Source: Chitinophagaceae bacterium
Lineage (GTDB): Bacteria; Bacteroidota; Bacteroidia; Chitinophagales; Chitinophagaceae
Direction of reading: 5' to 3'
DNA: 64,000 nucleotides
Assembly: GCA_016720585.1 (NCBI GenBank)
Contig: JADKKH010000005.1
Location: 186,001 to 250,000, forward strand
The first letter of the stretch is position 1, and every line of letters starts with the position of its first letter. A program made the translations under genes and the position numbers. Positions 36,031 through 43,328 of the stretch are shown piece after piece. Below the pieces are notes generated by a model that ran no database searches, was not told the origin of the DNA, and saw only the letters and a list, made by a program, of their open reading frames with translations.

Positions 36031-37710
36031 ATGGCTGATACTATCTACGACGCAATTGTGATCGGCTCCGGCATCAGCGGTGGCTGGGCTGCCAAGGAGT
36101 TGACAGAAAAAGGTCTTAAAGTATTGATGCTGGAGCGTGGCCGTAATATCGAGCATATAAAAGATTATGTGAATGCTGCAAAAGATAGCTGGGAATTTCC
36201 ACATCGCGGTGGCCGAACACAAGAAATGATTAAAGATCATCCCGTTTTAAAGCGAGATTATCCATTGAACGAAACCGTGCTTGACATGTGGGTGAATGAA
36301 AAAGAAAGTCCCTATACCGAAGTAAAAAGATTTGACTGGTATCGGGGCTATCATGTAGGCGGCCGATCCTTATTATGGGGTCGTCAAAGTTACAGGTGGA
36401 ATAAATGGGACTTTGAAGCCAATGGTAAAGAAGGTATAGGTGTTGACTGGCCGATCCGATATGATGATTTAGCTCCCTGGTATGGTTATGCAGAAAAATT
36501 TGCAGGTATACAGGGAAGTAAAGAAGGATTAGATGTTTTACCCGATGGAGAATTTATGCCGGCCATGGAACTGAACTGTGCAGAAAAAGAAGTGAAGAAA
36601 AGAATGGAAGCCTTTTATAAAGGCACCCGGCATTTGATAATTGGCCGCAGTGCTAATATTACGCAGCCGCACCACGACAGAACAAACTGTCAGTACCGTG
36701 ACCGGTGCTGGAGGGGTTGCCCATTTGGAGGCTACTTCAGTACACAATCTTCCACATTACCTGCAGCAATGAAAACCGGCAACCTCACCCTTCGTCCGTT
36801 TTCTATTGTTACAAAAATTTTATATAACAAAAACACACGGAAAGCAACTGGTGTAGAAATAATAGATGCGGAGACAAATAAAACATATGAGTTCAAATCA
36901 AAAATTGTTTTTGTATGTGCTTCCGCATTAAACTCAACCTGGGTATTAATGAATTCGGCCACCGATGTATGGGAAGGAGGATTAGGCAGCAGCTGTGGAG
37001 AGCTGGGTCATAATGTAATGGATCATCATTTCAGAACAGGTGCTGGCGGCACCGTGGAAGGCTTTAGTGATAAATATGAATTTGGCCGCCGGCCAACAGG
37101 CATTTACATCCCCCGGTTCAGGAATGTTTATAACGACAAAAGAGATTATCTCCGGGGTTTTGGTTACCAGGGTGGCGCCGGTCGAGGCCGCGGCGTAGAT
37201 ATAGCCGAATTTACTATCGGTGCCGATTTAAAGGAATCCCTGAGTATTCCCAGTGACCAGTGGTATTTTGGTATAACCGCATTCGGTGAAATGCTGCCCG
37301 ACCATAGCAACAAAATATATTTAGATAAGGACAAAAAAGATAAATGGGGCTTACCGGTTCTTTCGTTTGATGTGGAGACAAAAGAAAATGAAAGGAAGAT
37401 GCGCATTGATATGATGAATGATGCTAAGGAAATGCTGGAAGCAGCTGGTTTAAAGGATGTGCAAGCATCCGATAGCGGCTATACCGTAGGTATGGGTATT
37501 CATGAAATGGGTACTGCCCGTATGGGTCGTGACCCTAAAACCTCCGTGCTGAATGGCAACAACCAGGTTTGGGATGCATTGAATGTATTTGTAACTGATG
37601 GAGCCTGTATGACATCCGCATCCTGTGTAAACCCATCGCTGACTTATATGGCTTTGACAGCAAGAGCTGCTGATTATGCAGTAAACGAATTAAAAAAAGG
37701 AAATCTCTGA
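36031..37710 (+). CDS. GMC-type FAD-dependent sugar oxidoreductase
   Basis: Encodes 559 residues. The FAD loop is GSGISG at 12-17; the GMC C-terminal motif carries His491 (GIHEMGTARMG) and Asn534 (CVNPSLTYMALTARA), the catalytic pair. Between them Cys220, Cys226 and Cys230 form a cluster similar in place to the 3Fe-4S ligands of bacterial FAD glucose dehydrogenases. No signal peptide is visible, but the next gene encodes a Tat-type partner, so export as a complex is likely. It probably oxidises a glycoside hydroxyl to a ketone. Fourth-position role in the operon fits this. Confidence 0.92.
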   Translation: MADTIYDAIVIGSGISGGWAAKELTEKGLKVLMLERGRNIEHIKDYVNAAKDSWEFPHRGGRTQEMIKDHPVLKRDYPLNETVLDMWVNEKESPYTEVKRFDWYRGYHVGGRSLLWGRQSYRWNKWDFEANGKEGIGVDWPIRYDDLAPWYGYAEKFAGIQGSKEGLDVLPDGEFMPAMELNCAEKEVKKRMEAFYKGTRHLIIGRSANITQPHHDRTNCQYRDRCWRGCPFGGYFSTQSSTLPAAMKTGNLTLRPFSIVTKILYNKNTRKATGVEIIDAETNKTYEFKSKIVFVCASALNSTWVLMNSATDVWEGGLGSSCGELGHNVMDHHFRTGAGGTVEGFSDKYEFGRRPTGIYIPRFRNVYNDKRDYLRGFGYQGGAGRGRGVDIAEFTIGADLKESLSIPSDQWYFGITAFGEMLPDHSNKIYLDKDKKDKWGLPVLSFDVETKENERKMRIDMMNDAKEMLEAAGLKDVQASDSGYTVGMGIHEMGTARMGRDPKTSVLNGNNQVWDALNVFVTDGACMTSASCVNPSLTYMALTARAADYAVNELKKGNL

Positions 37711-37726
37711 TTTCAAATCATATTTT

Positions 37727-38365
37727 ATGGACAGAAGAGAACTTTTGAAAATGGTAGCACTACTAACCGGCGGTGTTGTAATCGGCGGTGATGTTTTTTT
37801 GAGTGGTTGTAAAACCGGAGCGAAGGGAGATGCGGGTTTTACAGCCAGCCATTTGGCCTTGCTGGATGAAGTTGGTGAGACAATTATTCCTGCTACGGCA
37901 ACTCCCGGAGCCAAAGCTGCAAAAGTGGGTGAGTTTATGAGAATAATGGTGACCGATTGCTATACGGAAAACCAACAAACCGTCTTTACAAAAGGTATTA
38001 GTGATCTGGATGAAGCCTGTAAAAAAGTTACCGGCAAATCGTTTATGGATTGCACACCACAAGAGCGACATGATTTCCTGGTTGGACTTGAAAAAGAAGC
38101 CAAGGCGTATAACATTAAACGGGATGAAGAAGATAAACCCAAAAAAGAGGCTTTGAAAGAAGCCAACAGCAAATTGCCCTGGAAAGACCAGAAAGAATTT
38201 GAAAGCGCACCTTCCCATTACTACACGATGATTAAACAGTTGACTTTGTTTGGTTTCTTTAGTTCTAAAACAGGTATGACAGAAACCTTACGTCATATAC
38301 CTGTACCGGGAAAGTATGATGGTGCTTACCCTTACGCGAAAGGCGATAAAGCCTGGGCGGAATAA
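37727..38365 (+). CDS. Gluconate 2-dehydrogenase subunit 3 family lipoprotein
   Basis: Encodes 212 residues. The N-terminus MDRRELLKMVALLTGG has the twin-arginine pattern followed by a hydrophobic stretch and LSGC with Cys28, so it is probably a Tat-exported lipoprotein. The body matches gluconate 2-dehydrogenase subunit 3 (DEVGETIIPATATPGAKAAKVGEF; a FFSSKTGMTETL C-terminal segment). Such small subunits carry the leaderless GMC subunit through the Tat pore and anchor it. It lies 16 bases after the GMC gene. Confidence 0.92.
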   Translation: MDRRELLKMVALLTGGVVIGGDVFLSGCKTGAKGDAGFTASHLALLDEVGETIIPATATPGAKAAKVGEFMRIMVTDCYTENQQTVFTKGISDLDEACKKVTGKSFMDCTPQERHDFLVGLEKEAKAYNIKRDEEDKPKKEALKEANSKLPWKDQKEFESAPSHYYTMIKQLTLFGFFSSKTGMTETLRHIPVPGKYDGAYPYAKGDKAWAE

Positions 38366-38389
38366 ATTTCAAACCTATAATTTGTTACT

Positions 38390-39274
38390 ATGAGTTTTAA
38401 CAGGAGAAAATTTATAAAGCAAACAGCAGGCATCACTTCAGGCTTTGCTCTGGCATCGCTGGCAGGAACCAGATTATTAGGTGTCGATTTTTTTGAAGAA
38501 AAGAAAAAGCTAAAAAATTTTGGCCTGCAATTATATACCCTTCGTGATGATTTACCCAAAGACCCGAAATCGGTATTAAAACAGGTGGCCTCTTTTGGTT
38601 ATAAGCAGATTGAAAGCTATGAAGGAAAAGATGGTATGTTCTGGGGCATGGGGCATACCGGTTTTAAAAAATATATGGATGAACTGGGTATGACGATTGT
38701 TTCCAGCCATTGCAACAGTTCATCAGATTTTGAAAAGAAGGTAGCAGACGCTGCAGCTATTGGAATGAAATACCTGATCTATCCCTGGGAAGGTGCCGGA
38801 AAAACAATAAATGACTATAAAAAACTGGCAGATGAATTAAATAAGAACGGAGCCATTTGTAAAAAAAACGGAATCAGGTTTGCCTTTCACAACCATGATT
38901 ATTCTTTCAGACAAATTAACGGAGAATTTCCACAGGATATTCTGATGAAAAACACCGATCCGGAATTGGTTGATTTTGAAATGGATATTTACTGGGTAGT
39001 GGCCGCCGGGCAAGACCCTGAAGAATGGTTTAAAAAATATCCAAACCGCTTCCGGCTTTGCCATATTAAAGACCGGGCAAAAAATGCCGTGTCTGACAAT
39101 GGGAAAAATTCTGTTGACCTTGGCACCGGTATCATTGATTTCAGCAAGGTTTTAAAAACCGCTAAAACCAATGGGATGGAATATTTTATTGTTGAGCAGG
39201 AAGCTTATCCTTCCGGTACTCCGATGGAAGCAGTGAAGGTGGATGCAGCGTTTTTGAAAGGGATGAAGTTTTAA
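38390..39274 (+). CDS. Tat-exported sugar phosphate isomerase/epimerase
   Basis: Encodes 294 residues with a clear Tat signal: NRRKFIKQTAGITSGFALA at 4-22. The mature TIM barrel shows NFGLQLYTLRDDL, AFHNHDYSF, DFEMDIYWVVAAGQDP, CHIKDRAKN and IVEQEAYPSG, a metal-dependent isomerase of the AP-endonuclease-2 superfamily. It ends the plus-strand arm and overlaps the converging cutC gene by 4 bases. It is the third TIM barrel in the locus, and periplasmic, so the three probably act at different steps. Confidence 0.9.
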   Translation: MSFNRRKFIKQTAGITSGFALASLAGTRLLGVDFFEEKKKLKNFGLQLYTLRDDLPKDPKSVLKQVASFGYKQIESYEGKDGMFWGMGHTGFKKYMDELGMTIVSSHCNSSSDFEKKVADAAAIGMKYLIYPWEGAGKTINDYKKLADELNKNGAICKKNGIRFAFHNHDYSFRQINGEFPQDILMKNTDPELVDFEMDIYWVVAAGQDPEEWFKKYPNRFRLCHIKDRAKNAVSDNGKNSVDLGTGIIDFSKVLKTAKTNGMEYFIVEQEAYPSGTPMEAVKVDAAFLKGMKF

Positions 39275-40008
39275 TCTAAAGCCGTTCGTAAATCATTTAC
39301 TCCGTCCGGATCAATGGCATTATTCAGATAACTCTCACCCGAATCATTAAACGCAGGATGAATAAAACCCATCTTACTTGGCTCCTTCCCTCTCAGGGAA
39401 GAATGAAATTCAACACAACCCGTTCTTTCCGCCAGCATTTTTATATTTTCTTTTCGTACACCACTCCCGGGCATAATAATGATCCGTTCATCCGCTTTCT
39501 TATTTAATTCGGAAACCAGGTCAACGCCATCAACCACAGAGGGCTCTTGTCCGGAAGTCAATATTCTTTCACAACCAATTTCAATTAATATTTCCAGGGC
39601 GGCAAACGGATCTTTGCATCGGTCAAATGCCCGGTGAAAAGTAACACCCAGCGGATAAGCTGCTTCAATCAATGCCGATGTTCTGACGATGTCAATAGTT
39701 CCATCCCTATTTAATAAGCCAATGACTACCCCATCACAACCCAATTGCCTGCATAACTTCACATCCTGCAGCATTATATCAAATTCATCCTTTGTATATA
39801 AAAAATCGCCGCCCCTTGGGCGAATGATGGGATACAATGAAACCGCAAATGATTCCCGGCATTTTTTTATAGTTGCAAAAGAAGGGGTCGTTCCGCCTTC
39901 GGCAAGATTGGCACAAAGTTCTATCCTGTCTGCACCTCCAACAACGGCGGATTGTGTAGTAGCAAAATCTGAAGTGGCAATTTCAATTATATACTTCTTT
40001 GGGATCAT
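39271..40008 (-). CDS. cutC: CutC family protein
   Basis: Encodes 245 residues. The TIM-barrel CutC family is recognised by EIATSDFATTQSAVVGGADRIELCANLAEGG-type N-terminus (in shorter pieces: GGADRIELC, LAEGGTTPS), RPRGGDFLY, GCDGVVIGLL, VTFHRAFDR, ILTSGQ and IMPGSGVR. The family was linked to copper tolerance in E. coli, though its enzymatic role is not settled. It overlaps the upstream asparaginase gene by 4 bases (ATGA), which suggests translational coupling on the minus strand. Cytosolic. Confidence 0.93.
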   Translation of the reverse strand: MIPKKYIIEIATSDFATTQSAVVGGADRIELCANLAEGGTTPSFATIKKCRESFAVSLYPIIRPRGGDFLYTKDEFDIMLQDVKLCRQLGCDGVVIGLLNRDGTIDIVRTSALIEAAYPLGVTFHRAFDRCKDPFAALEILIEIGCERILTSGQEPSVVDGVDLVSELNKKADERIIIMPGSGVRKENIKMLAERTGCVEFHSSLRGKEPSKMGFIHPAFNDSGESYLNNAIDPDGVNDLRTALD

Positions 40009-41057
40009 TCCATAATAAATTTTGATGGCACTAATTTTTCTATTTCATTTGTTTTAATAGCATAACTGAATCCTTTGTGAATAGCAAACGCTCCAACCTG
40101 CCCTTTTTTATTTACCGCCAGAAATGCTACCTGGATATCCTTCGCTTTCGCTCCCTTTATTTTAATAATACGCTCAATGATTTTTTTACAGGCCGCCTCC
40201 GGAGATAATCCCTGCCGCATCAATTCGATTACTGAATGTGAACCCGCCACACGGATCACATCCTCACCCTGACCAGTGGAAGTACAGGCACCTACTTCAT
40301 TATCAACAAACAAACCGGCCCCTATAATTGGTGAATCACCCAAACGTCCCCGCATTTTAAATCCCGCTCCACTGGTGGTACAACTACCACTCAGGTTTCC
40401 ATTGGTATCCATGGCCACCATACCAATCGTATCATGATTCCATTCGCCGGTTTCCAGTTTGTAGGGCGCAAATGGGCCATGTTCCTGTTTGACTGCCTGA
40501 GGTACAGGCTGGCTCTCCACGTTTATTACAGGTGGCTTGTATTCTGATTTCTTCAACCAGTTCTCATAATTTTTTTGTGCTTCTGACGAAAGTTTTTGTT
40601 CCTCCAGGGGAAATCCTTCTGCTATGGCAAATTGTTGTGCTCCACTTCCGACGAGCATTACATGTGGTGTTTTTTCCATGACCCGTCTTGCTACCGAAAT
40701 TGGATGTTTTATCCTTTCTAAAAAAGCAACGCTTCCGCAATTGGAGAATTCATCCATAATGCAGGCATCCAATGTAACAAAACCGTCCCGGTCGGGATTG
40801 GCACCAAGACCCACACAGCAATTCTGTTCAGATTCGGTAACCATCACTCCTTTTTCCACTGCATCCAATGCCCGTCCACCACTGACTAATACTTCCCAGG
40901 CAGCTTTATTGGCCCGTAAACCTGCATCCCAGGTTGAAATAACGATGGGTTTGCCCTTTATGGTTCCTGTTTCTGTCATTGACCAGGCTCCTTTTGTCAG
41001 TAAACTTGCGAATCCTGTAAAAGCAGAGGTCTTTATAAACTTTCTCCTGTCTACCAT
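40005..41057 (-). CDS. N4-(beta-N-acetylglucosaminyl)-L-asparaginase (glycosylasparaginase)
   Basis: Encodes 350 residues from ATG 41057, where a Tat-type signal begins (MVDRRKFIKTSAFTGFASLL); the frame is open further upstream, but that extension is not signal-like. It is an Ntn hydrolase: the precursor is cut before Thr210 in NHDTIGMVA, and GRLGDSPIIGAG and CTSTGQGED follow. The enzyme removes asparagine from the sugar of N-linked glycans. It is exported and pairs with cutC by overlap. Nearby hexosaminidase and NagB genes also use N-acetylglucosamine compounds. Confidence 0.92.
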   Translation of the reverse strand: MVDRRKFIKTSAFTGFASLLTKGAWSMTETGTIKGKPIVISTWDAGLRANKAAWEVLVSGGRALDAVEKGVMVTESEQNCCVGLGANPDRDGFVTLDACIMDEFSNCGSVAFLERIKHPISVARRVMEKTPHVMLVGSGAQQFAIAEGFPLEEQKLSSEAQKNYENWLKKSEYKPPVINVESQPVPQAVKQEHGPFAPYKLETGEWNHDTIGMVAMDTNGNLSGSCTTSGAGFKMRGRLGDSPIIGAGLFVDNEVGACTSTGQGEDVIRVAGSHSVIELMRQGLSPEAACKKIIERIIKIKGAKAKDIQVAFLAVNKKGQVGAFAIHKGFSYAIKTNEIEKLVPSKFIME

Positions 41058-41140
41058 TGTTTTATTTTTAAGCTGTTCGAAATTACTGGTTTCAGCATCA
41101 AATAGCGGTAAAAAGGACTCAGAAAGCCGGAAGAAATAAA

Positions 41141-41172
41141 TTTGATGTTTAAACATTGATTAATTACCTTTG
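41141..41172 (+). promoter_or_regulatory. Bacteroidota-type promoter of the FMN reductase gene
   Basis: TTTG at 41141-41144 and TACCTTTG at 41165-41172 are 20 bases apart, close to the TTTG-N19-TAnnTTTG consensus. The ATG follows 17 bases after. Confidence 0.6.
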
Positions 41173-41189
41173 TAGTATAAAACAAGAAA

Positions 41190-41750
41190 ATGAAAATAGA
41201 AATCATCTCAGGAAGTCCCAGGATAAACAGTGTAACCCGCCGGGTGGCATTGCATCTGAAAAACAGGCTTACCCAAAATACAAGTCATGATATTGATATT
41301 ATCGATATGAAAGACTGGAATATCCCCCCGGTACAATCTGTCTGGGTATCACCGGACAAAGCACCATTAGAATTTCAACCCGTAGCTGAAAGGGTATTTG
41401 CGGCTGACGCTTTTATACTGGTAACACCGGAATATAATGGCAGCTACGCCCCAGCTCTTAAGAATTTATTAGACCATTTTCCAAAACGTCATCATAAACC
41501 GTTTGGCATTGTAACTGCTTCTCCGGGTGCCATGGGCGGTATCAGGGCCTCTCAGCAGATGTTGCAATTAGTTCCGGCACTTTTCGGGATTGCTTCTCCT
41601 TATATGCTGATTACACCGGCCGTAGATAAAAAATTCAGTCCGGATGGTGATCTGCTTGAAGAAAGTTTTCAAAATGCGGTACATAATTTTATCAGTGAGT
41701 TTTTATGGCTGGCGGAGAAAATTGTAGAAGAAAATGTTATGGCCCCCTAA
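41190..41750 (+). CDS. NADPH-dependent FMN reductase family protein
   Basis: Encodes 186 residues of flavodoxin-like fold. SGSPRINSVTRRVA near residue 6 is the FMN phosphate loop; TPEYNGSYAPALKNLLDH near 78 is the family hallmark. Such enzymes reduce FMN, azo dyes, quinones or chromate. Cytosolic. A good promoter precedes it. Its last codons (ATGGCCCCCTAA) lie in a GC-rich hairpin that may have moved or created the stop. The pirin gene starts 63 bases later; pirin and FMN reductase genes are often neighbours. Confidence 0.9.
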   Translation: MKIEIISGSPRINSVTRRVALHLKNRLTQNTSHDIDIIDMKDWNIPPVQSVWVSPDKAPLEFQPVAERVFAADAFILVTPEYNGSYAPALKNLLDHFPKRHHKPFGIVTASPGAMGGIRASQQMLQLVPALFGIASPYMLITPAVDKKFSPDGDLLEESFQNAVHNFISEFLWLAEKIVEENVMAP

Positions 41751-41770
41751 ATCCCCCAGGGGGGACTTTT
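41743..41770 (+). terminator. GC-rich hairpin at the FMN reductase stop codon
   Basis: CCCCCT at 41743-41748 pairs with AGGGGG at 41758-41763 and ACTTTT follows; the arm begins inside the last codons of the gene. It may act as a weak terminator. The motif recalls a repeat often seen between genes in Bacteroidota. Confidence 0.4.
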
Positions 41771-41813
41771 GAAACTTATAGAAAAAAAATTATCGAATAA
41801 AAAAGTGTTACTA

Positions 41814-42688
41814 ATGAAAACCAAAAAATCAATCGAAGCAATCATTCCACCACCTGCACCCCATATGGTAGGTGATGGATTCCGGGTTCATGGATTTTTT
41901 CCCGAGGGATCATTGATAAAAAACGAATGAGCCCTTTCTTCCTGATGGACTATAATTCCAAGGTGGAATTTCCTCCAACGGATCAACCCAGAGGTGTTGG
42001 CGTGCATCCCCACCGGGGATTTGAAACAGTGACCATTGCCTATCACGGTCGTATCGCACACCACGATAGTGCCGGAAACAGTGGCATCATTGGTGAAGGG
42101 GATGTACAATGGATGACCGCCGCTTCAGGTTTGCTGCATAAAGAATATCATGAAAGATCATTCAGCAAGGCCGGTGGTCTGTTTCAAATGGTGCAGTTGT
42201 GGGTAAACCTTCCGGCTAAATATAAAATGACAGCTCCTAAATACCAGGAGATACTCCGGGAAAAGATGGGCAATCACGTATTGCCTGACCGTGCAGGGGT
42301 AATAGAAGTAATTGCCGGAGAATATAAAGGAACCCCGGGTCCTGCCTCCACATTTACGCCTGTTCATGTATATAATGCCCGGTTGAAAAGCGGCGCCCAT
42401 GTTGAATTGAATTTTCCATCGTCTTACAATACAGGAATATTAGTTGTGGAAGGAACTGCCGTATTTAACGGGGAACCCGTTTCAACTGATCATTTTGTAT
42501 TATTCAACAATGATGGTGAACAGATTTCGATAGAAACAAATGAAGACACAATTCTACTTGTCTTATCCGGCGAACCCATCCTTGAGTCCATAGCACAATA
42601 CGGCCCTTTCTTAATGAATACCCGGGAAGAATTAGAGCAGGCCATTGCGGATGTGAATGCCGGGAAGTTTGGGGTGCTTGAGGATTAG
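41814..42688 (+). pseudogene. Pirin family protein, interrupted by an apparent -1 frameshift
   Basis: The first frame (41814-41930) encodes the conserved pirin N-terminus, including IIPPPAPHMVGDGFRVHGFF, and stops at TGA 41928. The -1 frame continues as RMSPFFLMDYNSK and runs to 42688 with the whole cupin body: VHPHRGFETVTI, GEGDVQWMTAASGLLHKE. Histidines and the Glu of the pirin metal site are present. The junction reads A AAA AAC in the zero frame, a canonical -1 slippery heptamer, and slipping there restores the full protein of about 290 residues. Loss of one A from a run of seven gives the same picture. ATG 41927 overlaps the stop and may start a shorter 253-residue protein. Confidence 0.8.
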
Positions 42689-42707
42689 CGTTCGGGAGGA
42701 AAGTAAT

Positions 42708-42787
42708 AAGTATATAGGGTTTATAAGGTATAAAAGGTTACTTAGATACTTTAAATACCCTTTATACTTTATATACCATTTATACTT
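42708..42787. repeat. Imperfect 30-bp inverted repeat between converging genes
   Basis: The segment 42708-42737 and the reverse complement of 42758-42787 agree at 25 of 30 bases, with a 20-base loop. Both arms are AT-rich and based on GTATA and ATAAAG steps. It lies between pirin and the NTF2-like gene and may end transcription from both sides. Confidence 0.6.
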
Positions 42788-42790
42788 AAC

Positions 42791-43270
42791 CTACCGGACA
42801 TTCTTCCTTTCAATAAACGCAACAAGATTTTTCCGCGCATTCTGCTGGATCTTTCTTTTCATAAACCCTGTCCAGCCCAGTAATACCCCCCTGACTCCAA
42901 ATGCCTGTGCGGCCCAATTACTTAATTTGAATGCGTCACTGTGTTCAATAATTTTACCATCCTTCAGTTTCATAAACGCCTTGATGTGGTTGACAACTTT
43001 TCTGCCGGTTTTAGAAAACGTATAGGTGGCCACCCACACGCAGGTAGCATATTCGGCATCGATCAATTGAATATTGGAAAACGTCAATGAAAATTCCCGG
43101 GCATTTTTGCAGAGCATTTCCCACATCGCTTTCGCCTCCACACCCCGCAACAATCCAAAAACCGGGTCATTGAAAACGATATCATCACTATAACAACTGT
43201 TCATAGTTTGATGATCCAGTTTCTGAAAAGCCGTATAAAACTTACTTATAACGTCGGCATTCGATTGCAT
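42791..43270 (-). CDS. NTF2-like (SnoaL) fold protein
   Basis: Encodes 159 residues, cytosolic. The N-terminal FYTAFQKLDHQTMNSCYSDDIVFNDP, in shorter pieces FYTAFQKLD and YSDDIVFNDPVFG, and the later CVWVATYTFSKTGRKVVNHIKAFMKLKDGKI (KVVNHIKAF, KDGKII) match SnoaL/NTF2-like cone folds. These bind small hydrophobic ligands or act as isomerases or cyclases; no specific activity can be assigned. The basic tail (KRKIQQNARKN) is unusual. It is divergent from the CocE hydrolase gene, 58 bases apart; TAATTTTG on the minus strand (43316-43323) may be its -7 element. Confidence 0.78.
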   Translation of the reverse strand: MQSNADVISKFYTAFQKLDHQTMNSCYSDDIVFNDPVFGLLRGVEAKAMWEMLCKNAREFSLTFSNIQLIDAEYATCVWVATYTFSKTGRKVVNHIKAFMKLKDGKIIEHSDAFKLSNWAAQAFGVRGVLLGWTGFMKRKIQQNARKNLVAFIERKNVR

Positions 43271-43328
43271 AAATTAAAAATGAAGGTGAACAGAGAATCA
43301 GTAAATTTAAACCTTCAAAATTACTTCC

